Position numbers and translations under genes: made by a program
Source of the DNA: Fodinisporobacter ferrooxydans
GTDB taxonomy: Bacteria > Bacillota > Bacilli > Tumebacillales > MYW30-H2
Direction of reading: 5' to 3'
NCBI RefSeq assembly: GCF_022818495.1
Contig: NZ_CP089291.1
Location: forward strand, 3,985,501 to 4,049,500
DNA length: 64,000 bases
The notes under the pieces: model-generated
Told to the model about the DNA's origin: nothing
The model's database searches: none
The model's input: only the letters and a program-made list of their open reading frames with translations
Part shown: in pieces, positions 37,286-45,768 of the stretch
Numbering within the stretch: position 1 is the first letter of the stretch
How the letters are laid out: every line of letters starts with the position of its first letter

Positions 37286-37322
37286 AAAAATAGACACTGC
37301 ATTTGGCAAGTGTCTATTTTTG
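37286..37322. terminator. Bidirectional terminator
   Basis: AAAAATAGACACT and AGTGTCTATTTTT form a perfect 13-base stem with A/T runs on both sides. It serves the lyase gene on the minus strand. Confidence 0.88.
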
Positions 37323-37354
37323 TACGACCGGAACCATCTATGTATGAAAGACTG

Positions 37355-38533
37355 TCATCTTTTTATTCGTTGTACAGCCGCTTCTATTCTGGACAGTCCC
37401 TCTAACAACGTAGTTCTCGGACAGCCGATATTGATTCGTGCAAATCCTTCTCCGCCAGCGCCAAATGTATGCCCGAGATTCAGGCCTACTTTTGCTTCTT
37501 TTGTAAGAAATTCGCCCAATTGTGTATCCGATAATTCCAGTGCGCGAAAATCCAGCCAAATGAGATACGTTCCCTCTGGGCGTATGGCGCGGATCTCCGG
37601 GATGCGCTCCTTTACAAAGGCAAGCAATGTATCAACATTTCCCTTTAGGTACTGCAATAATTGATCCAGCCATGGTTCACCATCCTGATACGCCGCTTCC
37701 GTTGCAGCGATTGCCACACTGTTGAACATATGAAGGGCATAACGCAGCAATGCTTGTTGAAATTTGCGCCGCAACGTTGCATTTGGAATCACAGCATAGG
37801 AAAACGGCAACCCTGCAATGTTAAACGTTTTGGTAGCTGCCATACAGGTAAGGGAATGTTGGGCAAAGGATTCCCGTACGGATGCAAACGGCGTAAAGGG
37901 ATGATCGGGATACACGATATCGCAATGAATTTCGTCTGATAGTATCATCACACCATGTTTTTCACAAATTTCGCCTAATTTCTGAAGTTCTTCTTTTGTC
38001 CATACTCGTCCAACCGGATTATGGGGATTGCACAAAACCAATATCTTTGTCTGTGCATCGATCAATTGCTCCAGCCCGTCATAATCCATCACATACTTGT
38101 CATCCTGCCATATGAGGGGATTATTGACCAATTCCCTCCCTGTCATTTCAACCGTCCGTTTAAACGGCGGATAAACAGGCGGCTGAATGATGATTTTATC
38201 GCCAGGTTCTGAAAACGTTTCGATCGAGAGAGCCAATGTCGTCACAACGCCAGGACAGAACACAAACCAGTCCGTTTCCACAGGCCAGTTGTGCCGGCGA
38301 CCCAACCAGCTTTGGATTGCTTCCCGCAGCGTATCCGGTACAAACGGATATCCGAATACACCGTGCTCCGTAACTTTGTCAATCGCCGTGCGGATAGCCA
38401 GAGCAGACACAAAATCCATGTCAGCCACCCACATCGGCAAAACGTCCGTGGAGCCGAAAAGCTTATTCAGTTGGTCCCATTTCATGGAATGGGTGTTAAA
38501 CCGATTCAATACATTGTCAAATTGATCATCCAT
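37355..38533 (-). CDS. PatB/MalY-type cystathionine beta-lyase or aminotransferase
   Basis: A 392-residue PLP enzyme of fold type I. The ATG at 38533 follows GTGAGGTGCAATCAA; longer frames to 38791 are AT-rich and have no ribosome binding site. MKWDQLNKLFGSTDVLPMWVADMDF is the characteristic MalY/PatB opening (17-41). CNPHNPVGRVW and SDEIHCDIVY position the cofactor. Lys235 in AATKTFNIAG forms the Schiff base. The family cleaves cystathionine or cysteine, or acts as an aminotransferase. The divergent membrane gene next to it gives no hint of pathway. Confidence 0.92.
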   Translation of the reverse strand: MDDQFDNVLNRFNTHSMKWDQLNKLFGSTDVLPMWVADMDFVSALAIRTAIDKVTEHGVFGYPFVPDTLREAIQSWLGRRHNWPVETDWFVFCPGVVTTLALSIETFSEPGDKIIIQPPVYPPFKRTVEMTGRELVNNPLIWQDDKYVMDYDGLEQLIDAQTKILVLCNPHNPVGRVWTKEELQKLGEICEKHGVMILSDEIHCDIVYPDHPFTPFASVRESFAQHSLTCMAATKTFNIAGLPFSYAVIPNATLRRKFQQALLRYALHMFNSVAIAATEAAYQDGEPWLDQLLQYLKGNVDTLLAFVKERIPEIRAIRPEGTYLIWLDFRALELSDTQLGEFLTKEAKVGLNLGHTFGAGGEGFARINIGCPRTTLLEGLSRIEAAVQRIKR

Positions 38534-38749
38534 TTGATTGCACCTCACACATTCTAGGATAAAATTCCCTTTGGACGTATCCAGTCTACTAGAAACATTT
38601 GATAAAAGGAAGATGACATAGTACAAAAGGACTATTTTATTCATTTTATACATTAGTCTAATTTTGTCCTGTGCGAACATGATGGATCGATTATAATAAA
38701 TCATATTACATGAAATAAACGCAAACGAGCTATAAGGAGTATACGATAG

Positions 38750-39343
38750 ATGTCCAACTTCAGTCAGAAAATCAAACAGTTTTTTGATCATCTGGATATG
38801 GTTTTCCTGGAATGGATCCGCTCCCGATCCACATTAATTGCCGCAATCCTCGGCATTTTTCTCATCGTTTGGGGGATCGCCACACAAGACTGGTTTCTGA
38901 TCGTACAAGTCATTGTTTCCGCTGCAATCGGTTATCGATTGGGATTTATTCCCGGTGTTTCATTTGATACACTGATCGCGTTTATCCGCTTTTACCATGT
39001 ACATTTTGAAGTTGTTTTATTGCCATTTCCATTTTTGCAATACTTTATTTGCGCCTATATTACCTGGCTTGGGTTCCGCCATCACCAAATGAGCGCACTT
39101 CTCAAAGAAAAACTAAGCGAACTGGATCCGCCCAATCATGTCGTCACTTGGTCCTTTGTAAATGAAGTCCGGAATTCCCTTATGGCGATGCGCCTTCTAT
39201 TATTCCGCTATGCAAAAGAAACGACAGCACAGACGGATATGAAGATCGTAGAAGAAGAATTGCTGCGCCTTGAAACTCTTTTTGGAAAACTTCCCAAAGA
39301 AGAGAAGAAAACAAGCATAAAGATGAAAAAGGAATCTGTATGA
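38750..39343 (+). CDS. Membrane protein with histidine-kinase-like dimerisation helix lacking the phospho-histidine
   Basis: The 197-residue protein has an amphipathic N-terminus and about three or four hydrophobic segments between 27 and 108. A cytoplasmic helical part follows (about 125-178). There, SFVNEVRNSLMAMRLLLF (135-152) lines up with the HEIRNPL phospho-acceptor helix of sporulation-type sensor kinases. Asn replaces the conserved His (position 138), and Ser replaces the Pro. A second helix, VEEELLRLETLF, matches the second helix of a DHp hairpin. No ATPase domain exists here or downstream. It may dimerise with or block real kinases, or be a truncated relic. AAGGAGTATACGATAG precedes the ATG. 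Confidence 0.65.
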   Translation: MSNFSQKIKQFFDHLDMVFLEWIRSRSTLIAAILGIFLIVWGIATQDWFLIVQVIVSAAIGYRLGFIPGVSFDTLIAFIRFYHVHFEVVLLPFPFLQYFICAYITWLGFRHHQMSALLKEKLSELDPPNHVVTWSFVNEVRNSLMAMRLLLFRYAKETTAQTDMKIVEEELLRLETLFGKLPKEEKKTSIKMKKESV

Positions 39344-39360
39344 TTCCTTTTCATCTTTTC
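39319..39360 (+). terminator. Terminator overlapping the end of the DHp-like gene
   Basis: AAAGATGAAAAAGGAATC pairs with GATTCCTTTTCATCTTT. The stop codon lies in the loop region, and T residues follow. Confidence 0.85.
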
Positions 39361-39439
39361 CATACATATTAAATATTGCGTGCATACGAAATGCATCATC
39401 AATTCTTCAAATCGAACATTTCAATCAAATATACATGGA

Positions 39440-40744
39440 TTACGCGAGAACCATGCTTTGCTTTTGCATAATGTATTGACTGGACTGGTATGCGCTTGAG
39501 AATGAAAGCTCCGAAAGCTGGCCTTGTCCTTCACACCAATCTCCCGCAAAAAACAGATTCCGGTATTCCGGGAAAAATAATGGCATCGCCTGTTGATGCA
39601 TGTTCCATTTAATTTCCTGGACGACTGCTTTTTGAGAAATACGCGGAACGACAAGCTCGTCTCTCCATCCAGAAAAATATTTGTCATACATGTCTTCAAT
39701 ATTTTTCTTGTAACGATCAATAACGTCCTTGTTGCCGATATCCTCATTTTTCAGATATGTCGTTGCTTGTAACAGTTGCCCGCCCTCAGGTACGCATGTC
39801 GTGTCATAATAGGAAATATCTGTAATAAACACTTTGTCTTTCCGATTGTACACATACGTATATGGCACTTCGATTTTGTTTTTCAAGCCAATGTCATAAA
39901 CCAACACATATGTAGGATCATATTGCGCATATTGTTTGATGGCATATTCGATTTTGGTGTTCTCAAACAACTTTAACAGGTCGCTAGGCGGTATACAGAA
40001 AATAAATTCCTCTGCCTCGATCCATCCATCCTTTGTGCAAACAGCGGTGACACGGTCTTCTTCCACTTTCACTTCATCCACTTTTGCCTTTGTTTGAATC
40101 ACACCGTCATTTTGCTCAATCACTCTGACAAACTCGGATATCAAATTTTGCCAACCACCGCCTATATAAGCAACCGGCTTATTGGTTGTAAAAATTCTTC
40201 TATAATAGGTAAAGAATATATCGGAGGGTATTTTTTCCGGCTCCCTTGTGAAGAAGTTGGACGATGCCAGTGTCAACATCATCTCTTTGACTTCATTGCT
40301 CACTTTTTCTTGTTCCAACCACTTTCGAATGGAAATATGAGGATTGCCCGTCTCTGCTTTAATCAAAGTTTTGACGATCTGATACACAAAGGAAAGCTTA
40401 TGCATGCCCTGAATTGCTTTCGTGCGGAATAATCCCACAACATTTGCAGGAACGGCTGTCAACTCTTCTCCAATATCATATTTTGCCTTTAAGGGATTAA
40501 AATCTTTCCAGTCGATATGGATGTCAAGTTCTTTTTCCAACTGTTTCAAAACAGATGTATCACGGCCATAGATCGCATGTGCGCCAAAGTTAAAGGCAAA
40601 ACCTTTAATATTGATCGTGACAGCTCTCCCACCCAAATTTGCTTTTTCCAACAATAAAACTTTCTTGCCGCTGTGAGACAAATGCGCAGCAGCGGAAAGT
40701 CCAGCCAATCCCCCACCTACCACCACTACATCAAAGCGTTTCAT
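39440..40744 (-). CDS. FAD-dependent amine-oxidase/phytoene-desaturase-like oxidoreductase
   Basis: The 434-residue flavoprotein has the Rossmann motif VVVGGGLAGLSAAAHLS (6-22), followed by LLEKANLGGRA, which binds the FAD ribose. Blocks in the middle (AYIGGGWQNLISEFVRVIEQ) and the C-terminal NLFFAGDWCEGQGQ complete an NAD(P)-binding_8/amino-oxidase fold. Such proteins include phytoene desaturases and protoporphyrinogen oxidases, but there is no neighbouring carotenoid or haem gene. The ATG at 40744 follows AGAGAGGAGTCATATC. The reaction is unknown. Confidence 0.85.
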   Translation of the reverse strand: MKRFDVVVVGGGLAGLSAAAHLSHSGKKVLLLEKANLGGRAVTINIKGFAFNFGAHAIYGRDTSVLKQLEKELDIHIDWKDFNPLKAKYDIGEELTAVPANVVGLFRTKAIQGMHKLSFVYQIVKTLIKAETGNPHISIRKWLEQEKVSNEVKEMMLTLASSNFFTREPEKIPSDIFFTYYRRIFTTNKPVAYIGGGWQNLISEFVRVIEQNDGVIQTKAKVDEVKVEEDRVTAVCTKDGWIEAEEFIFCIPPSDLLKLFENTKIEYAIKQYAQYDPTYVLVYDIGLKNKIEVPYTYVYNRKDKVFITDISYYDTTCVPEGGQLLQATTYLKNEDIGNKDVIDRYKKNIEDMYDKYFSGWRDELVVPRISQKAVVQEIKWNMHQQAMPLFFPEYRNLFFAGDWCEGQGQLSELSFSSAYQSSQYIMQKQSMVLA

Positions 40745-40919
40745 GATATGACTCCTCTCTAAAAAACAGCCTTTATTAGTATAGCCCAAAATTTCAAACT
40801 GGCAATATAAGAAACGGATTTCAGTGTTTTTTCAAACATTTTTTCTAAATTGAAGAATTTGTCTTAATGGTTGCACAAATCAAAGAAAGTTTCATTAGTG
40901 GATCTGTGGAATCTCCAAT

Positions 40920-40947
40920 ATAAAAAGACACAGCAATGGCTGTGCCT
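40920..40947 (-). terminator. Terminator after the APC permease
   Basis: CACAGC (40929-40934) and GCTGTG (40939-40944) form a short stem with a four-base loop. It is followed by T residues on the minus strand. Confidence 0.75.
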
Positions 40948-41042
40948 CTCAAACGTTGAAAAATCTTTATTGTAGTACTATACGATTTCTATTTCAAACG
41001 ACCGACTCCAGAAGATTCGAACGAACTTGTTCGACATGTTTT

Positions 41043-42476
41043 TCAACTGACCGCCTGTTTTTGTTCAAATCCTGCCGCTGTTGCATCTTCACTTGCAAGT
41101 TTGCTGTGTCTGCGGCCATATGTGAAGTAAACGACGAGTCCAATCACAAACCACACGACAAACCCAGTCCATGTAATGCTTGACAATTGCAACATTAAGT
41201 AACCGCAAAATACAATGGCTAACAGTGGAATCCACGGAACAAACGGAACTTTAAATGCACGATGCAAATTGGGTTGTTTCTTCCGAAGGACAATAATCCC
41301 AACGGAAACAGCGATAAACGCAAACAATGTTCCAATGTTTGTCAAATCAGCAAGCTTGTCCAATGGCACAAGTCCGGCAAAAACGGAAACCATTGCGAAT
41401 GTTACCCAACTGCCCGCTACAGGAGTTTGTGTCTTGGGATTGACATTGGACAATACTTTGGGCAATAAACCGTCACGGCTGATTGCATAAAACAAGCGGA
41501 TTTGACCGTAAATCATCACCAATAAGACAGTTGTAATCCCGATAATTGCGCCAAGCGAAATAAATCCTGCCGCCCAATTTTGATGGATGAACTGAAGCGC
41601 GAAAGCAACAGGGTTTTTCACATTCAATTGTTGATAAGGAACCATTCCCGTCAAGATACCGGACACAATGATGTACAATACGGTACACACGGCAAGGGAA
41701 CCTAAAATACCGATCGGCATACTTTTTTGCGGATTTCTGACTTCTTCCGCTGCCGTTGATACGGCATCAAACCCAATGTAAGCAAAAAAGACGGTAGCAG
41801 CGCCGGAAGCCACGCCGGAAAACCCAAATGGCATAAACGGCGTCCAGTTCACCGGTTTCACATACCAAACACCCACTGCGATAAACAATACGACCACAAT
41901 CAACTTAGTGACAACCATGATCGAATTGAGGCGTGTGGATTCTTTAATCCCTCGCGACAACAAAAATGTCAGCAACAAAACAATCAGGATTGCCGGAATA
42001 TCAATATATGTCCCTTTTGCAGGATCATACGCACTCGACAAGGCAGTTGGAATGTGAATTCCAAAGCCGGCAAGCAAACCTTGAAAATATCCGGACCAGC
42101 CGCTGGCAACCGCCGATGAAGCAAGCCCGTATTCCAAAATAAGGTCCCATCCCAAAATCCAGGCAAACAATTCGCCAAACGTTGCGTAACTGTATGTATA
42201 CGCACTCCCGGAAACCGGTACAGTAGAAGCAAATTCCGAGTAACAAAGAGCCGCAAACGCACACGCCAGGCCAGAAAGGACGAATGACAGGATCAAAGCA
42301 GGCCCCGCATGCTTGGCAGCCGCCACACCGGTTAGTACGAAGATACCTGTACCGATAATGGCCCCGATCCCAAGCATCATCAAGTCAAACGGACCGAGTT
42401 CGCGCTTTAAAGATGTGCCCTTGTTCTCTACTTGAGAAAGCAAAGAGGCAATAGACTTTTTGCGAAATAGATTCAT
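41043..42476 (-). CDS. APC-family amino acid permease (YfnA-like, cationic branch)
   Basis: The 477-residue protein has about twelve to fourteen membrane helices. The APC signature near the N-terminus is FDLMMLGIGAIIGTGIFVLTG (written here as its core, IGAIIGTGIFV). FAYIGFDAVSTAAEEVRNPQ marks TM6-loop6. The long C-terminal extension and the KHAGPALILSFVLSG pattern match the CAT/YfnA subgroup. It should import neutral or cationic amino acids with protons. AAGGGGAGAGAAAC precedes the ATG. The gene is monocistronic, and substrate specificity is unknown. Confidence 0.9.
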   Translation of the reverse strand: MNLFRKKSIASLLSQVENKGTSLKRELGPFDLMMLGIGAIIGTGIFVLTGVAAAKHAGPALILSFVLSGLACAFAALCYSEFASTVPVSGSAYTYSYATFGELFAWILGWDLILEYGLASSAVASGWSGYFQGLLAGFGIHIPTALSSAYDPAKGTYIDIPAILIVLLLTFLLSRGIKESTRLNSIMVVTKLIVVVLFIAVGVWYVKPVNWTPFMPFGFSGVASGAATVFFAYIGFDAVSTAAEEVRNPQKSMPIGILGSLAVCTVLYIIVSGILTGMVPYQQLNVKNPVAFALQFIHQNWAAGFISLGAIIGITTVLLVMIYGQIRLFYAISRDGLLPKVLSNVNPKTQTPVAGSWVTFAMVSVFAGLVPLDKLADLTNIGTLFAFIAVSVGIIVLRKKQPNLHRAFKVPFVPWIPLLAIVFCGYLMLQLSSITWTGFVVWFVIGLVVYFTYGRRHSKLASEDATAAGFEQKQAVS

Positions 42477-42626
42477 GTTTCTCTCCCCTTAAATTTTACA
42501 ATCCATTTTATTTTTAAAATTATCTAACAACAAGATCTATCTGACATTATATTTTGATTTTTTAAATTTATCAATAACATTTTTATACAATTAAATATTT
42601 TTAATAAAAGGTTAATAATTTTTTGT

Positions 42627-43625
42627 CTAGCGTTCCCCGACATTCACGATCGTTCTACCGCGAACATTCCCTTTCAAAATTTCCGGTAAAACGTTTGGAA
42701 GCTGCTCCAAAGGAATCTCTTGTCCGATTTCTTGCAAGAGAGTTTCGGGCTTCCATTCATTCGCCATCTGGTTCCATACTTGCATACGAATGTCCATCGG
42801 GCAGTACACCGAATCTATCCCTAGAAGATTGATTCCGCGAAGGATAAATGGAAAGACGGTTGTCGGCACATCAGTACCGCCAGTCAAACCGCTCACTGCT
42901 ACCGAACCTCCGTATTGTGTAGTGCTTAAGATATACGCAAGTGTTCGCCCGCCCACAGGATCGACAGCAGCAGCCCACCGTTGTTTATCCAGCGGCCGGA
43001 AGGATTCCGGTGAAACTTCTGTTCGGTGCAGTATCTCTTTGGCGCCAAGATTTTGCAAATAGGCATGCTCTTCGGTCTTTCCCGTACTTGCTGCTACGTG
43101 ATATCCGCGTTTTGCCAGCATGGCAACAGCCATGCTTCCGACTCCACCGGTCGCACCTGTCACAAGTATCGTCCCTTTTTCAGGTCGTATGCCATTTTGT
43201 TCGAGTTTATGTATCGATAAAGCTGCTGTAAAACCGGCAGTTCCAAAAACCATCGCCGCTTTTAATGTAAGAGCTTCCGGCAACGGCACAACCCAATCTG
43301 CACGCACTCTGGCAAATTGGCTAAAACCGCCGAAATGCGACACACCCATATCGTAACCGGTTACCAATACCTGATCTCCTTTGGCAAAACGGGAATCTTC
43401 CGATGATTCTACAATTCCGGCGAGGTCAATCCCGGGCACAAACGGATAAGATCGAACGATTCGCCCATTCGGGTCTGCCGCTAATCCATCCTTATAATTC
43501 ACACTGGAATACATCACTCGGATCAGAACTTCTCCCTCCGGCAGTTCAGCAAAGGACATCTCTTGCAGGGATACTGCAAACATATCCTCCCTCTTATTCA
43601 CAACCAACGCTTGAAATGCTTCCAT
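42627..43625 (-). CDS. YhdH/AcuI-family NADPH reductase (acrylyl-CoA reductase-like)
   Basis: The 332-residue protein is a zinc-free medium-chain dehydrogenase. The early YSSVNYKDGLA motif (40-50) and PFVPGIDLAGIVESS are those of the YhdH/AcuI subgroup. VTGATGGVGSMAVAMLAKRGY forms the NADPH site, in which the usual zinc ligands are absent. Known members reduce acrylyl-CoA or quinones. AGAGGAGAATCGTTAG precedes the ATG. It is monocistronic and its neighbours do not point to a pathway. Confidence 0.9.
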   Translation of the reverse strand: MEAFQALVVNKREDMFAVSLQEMSFAELPEGEVLIRVMYSSVNYKDGLAADPNGRIVRSYPFVPGIDLAGIVESSEDSRFAKGDQVLVTGYDMGVSHFGGFSQFARVRADWVVPLPEALTLKAAMVFGTAGFTAALSIHKLEQNGIRPEKGTILVTGATGGVGSMAVAMLAKRGYHVAASTGKTEEHAYLQNLGAKEILHRTEVSPESFRPLDKQRWAAAVDPVGGRTLAYILSTTQYGGSVAVSGLTGGTDVPTTVFPFILRGINLLGIDSVYCPMDIRMQVWNQMANEWKPETLLQEIGQEIPLEQLPNVLPEILKGNVRGRTIVNVGER

Positions 43626-43886
43626 CTAACGATTCTCCTCTCTTAAACCATATCGTTCTTTCCATTGTAACATGGTTTTTGGATGTAACATGGCTTTTGA
43701 CACATAATCGGATGATTCGTATATACACCTTACCGAATTGCCATACGTTGTGAATCTCAAACCAACGTCGCCCTATCAAAAAAAGAAAAAATGTCCACAA
43801 ACAAAAATTACAGATAAAATGCATGCTGCTTGTTTATTCATCATGCAACCCGTCAAAACTGTTGATAAAATCAGGAGGGATGGGAC

Positions 43887-44372
43887 ATGGGATTCAGACT
43901 TTTTAGTGATGATGAAACGGTAATCGACTACGAAATCAAACCCAATCATGAGCGGATCTTTACGGACCTAAAGATCGGATCCTACGAAATTGAGATGCCG
44001 GAAGGGGATACTCTTAAACCATGTGTTGACAGGTTGCAGTTAACACCCCAAGACATCGAAAATCTTCGATATTATTTATCGGGAAACAATTTTAATGAAT
44101 TAAAATTCGAATGGGAATATGCAAAGAAAAAGCTAAAAGAAAGAATTCCAAGTGAACGGCAAACGGTGGATGACTTGCTTTTGGAATTGACGCCCAATAT
44201 ACTTGAAACACAATATGACTATCGGTTTTTAGAGACCATCTCTTTGATTGTAGCATTTGCCGATAAACACAAAGAAAGACAAGATTTTTTGTTTATCGGT
44301 GAGCGTTCGGATCTAAAGGAACAACAAGCGTCGCCATCATGGGTAAATCCTTGGGAATCAGGAGCTGACTAA
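43887..44372 (+). CDS. Hypothetical acidic protein
   Basis: The 161-residue soluble protein starts MGFRLFSDDETVIDYEIKPN behind CAGGAGGGATGGGAC. It is acidic with alternating beta and helical stretches and has no recognised motif, signal or membrane segment. The last 40 residues are rich in Lys, Glu and Trp. It is followed at once by a perfect terminator, so it is transcribed alone. I do not recognise a family. It lies between a reductase and the acetate operon with no overlap to either. Confidence 0.6.
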   Translation: MGFRLFSDDETVIDYEIKPNHERIFTDLKIGSYEIEMPEGDTLKPCVDRLQLTPQDIENLRYYLSGNNFNELKFEWEYAKKKLKERIPSERQTVDDLLLELTPNILETQYDYRFLETISLIVAFADKHKERQDFLFIGERSDLKEQQASPSWVNPWESGAD

Positions 44373-44379
44373 AAAACGG

Positions 44380-44407
44380 ACAGACACTTCGGTGTCTGTT
44401 TTTTTGA
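44380..44407 (+). terminator. Terminator after the acidic hypothetical gene
   Basis: ACAGACAC, a TTCG tetraloop and GTGTCTGT, followed by seven T residues. Confidence 0.95.
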
Positions 44408-44602
44408 ATATTTTCCGTTCAAAATCAGGAATTCTGTTACTAAAGTTTTGCAATAGGATACGCATTTCCTTTTTTCCACAAGATTCATAACCAAATGTAA
44501 TACTGCTGTAACATTCAAGGATTAGGATAAACATGTAGTCGCTGATGCGACGCACTTTGACCCCCTTTTATATATACTTTAGATGGCGTACATGATGTGC
44601 GT

Positions 44603-44920
44603 CTATTTTTTTTTACGGCTTCTTACTTCTTCCCGTAAACAATCGACCATTTTGTCAAAACTGGCCGCCTTTTTATGGTAGATCATGCACAGGACCCATG
44701 TCATAAGAAATTGCACAAAAGCAAACAGCCAGGCCAGAGTGACTCCATCTGCTATATGGAGATTCATTCGTTTCGAATATGCCGTTAAGACAGGCAGCAA
44801 AACATAAAAAACAGCAAAACAGATGGTGAACAGAAGGAGAAACCTCTTCTTTTCTCTTATTAAATATTTGAACGTATTGGATTGTAAGACGATCGAATCC
44901 AGCATGTTTTCCTTGTCCAT
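44603..44920 (-). CDS. DUF485 membrane protein, symporter partner
   Basis: The 105-residue protein has two membrane helices (about 24-46 and 58-81) flanked by charged termini, with the DUF485 pattern FKYLIREKKRFLLLFTICFAVFYVLLP. The YjcH/DUF485 proteins pair with ActP-type acetate/glycolate symporters. It is the last gene of the minus-strand operon that contains the ActP-like symporter and LytS/LytTR genes, 50 bases after the response regulator. The ATG at 44920 follows GGGGTGATTTC. The product may stabilise or regulate the symporter. Confidence 0.88.
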   Translation of the reverse strand: MDKENMLDSIVLQSNTFKYLIREKKRFLLLFTICFAVFYVLLPVLTAYSKRMNLHIADGVTLAWLFAFVQFLMTWVLCMIYHKKAASFDKMVDCLREEVRSRKKK

Positions 44921-44970
44921 GAAATCACCCCGTATCAAAATGGTTTTCTGGAAAAGATGTTGTATATGGT

Positions 44971-45768
44971 TTATTGTTCGAGAATTTTGAATAATGCCTT
45001 GGCCGATGTACGGCTAACCGGAATTTTTGTCTTTTCCTTGTTCTTCAAAAGAGCATTATATGCTCCGTTAAACCAGGGAGTAATTTCATATATATAGTCC
45101 AAATTCACCAAATAACTGCGATGAGGCCGAAAAAACGGGTAGTGTTTGACCTTTTCTTCCAATTCCTGCAGTGTCATTTTTGCCTGAATGGTTCCCTGAT
45201 CCGTATGGATCTCAATCCATCTCTCTTGCTTCACCGCATATTGAATCGATTGCGGGGAAAGAACGATAACTTTTTCTCCATCGTCAATCAACAACTTTGC
45301 ATGACGGTTGGAAGATAAACTGTTTGGAGTTGTTTCTTTCGATATGGAATCGCCATCCTCTGCTTTCATCAAGGGTCCGCTGCGATAGCCCAATTTTTTT
45401 CGCACGCGTTCGATCGTCGCTTTAAACCGTTGTATATCATAGGGTTTTAAAAGATAATCAACCGCTTCCAAGTCAAATGCTTGTATGGCATATTCGTCAT
45501 ATGCTGTACTGAAAACGAGCAACGGAATATCGGTATCGTTTTCATTCTTTTGAAACGCTAACGTTTTAGCAACTTCAATGCCTGATAATGAAGGCATATG
45601 AATGTCCAGGAAAATGACATCCGGCTTGTACTGATGAAATAATTCCAACAATTGTTCGCCATTTTCCGCACTCGGGCAAAGGATAAAATCCTCTTCTTGC
45701 TGTATAAGATACGCCAATTCCTCGCGAACCAACCGCTCATCTTCTGCGATCATCGCTCGAATGTTCAT
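44971..45768 (-). CDS. LytTR-type response regulator
   Basis: A 265-residue regulator with an N-terminal receiver (1-125) and a C-terminal LytTR DNA-binding domain (about 155-265). The phospho-acceptor is Asp55 in VIFLDIHMPSLSG, with acidic residues at Asp10-Glu11 and Lys at FKATIERV completing the pocket. The LytTR part has AKMTLQELEEKVKHYPFFRPHRSYLVNL. It binds DNA repeats upstream of its target. Its gene overlaps the kinase gene by 32 bases, so the two are made together. The likely target is the operon's own symporter promoter. Confidence 0.92.
   Translation of the reverse strand: MNIRAMIAEDERLVREELAYLIQQEEDFILCPSAENGEQLLELFHQYKPDVIFLDIHMPSLSGIEVAKTLAFQKNENDTDIPLLVFSTAYDEYAIQAFDLEAVDYLLKPYDIQRFKATIERVRKKLGYRSGPLMKAEDGDSISKETTPNSLSSNRHAKLLIDDGEKVIVLSPQSIQYAVKQERWIEIHTDQGTIQAKMTLQELEEKVKHYPFFRPHRSYLVNLDYIYEITPWFNGAYNALLKNKEKTKIPVSRTSAKALFKILEQ

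Noticed and set aside
44540-44625. Long inverted repeat GACGCAC/GTGCGTC after the DUF485 gene
   Set aside because: The loop is over 40 bases and no T tract fits. Probably chance.
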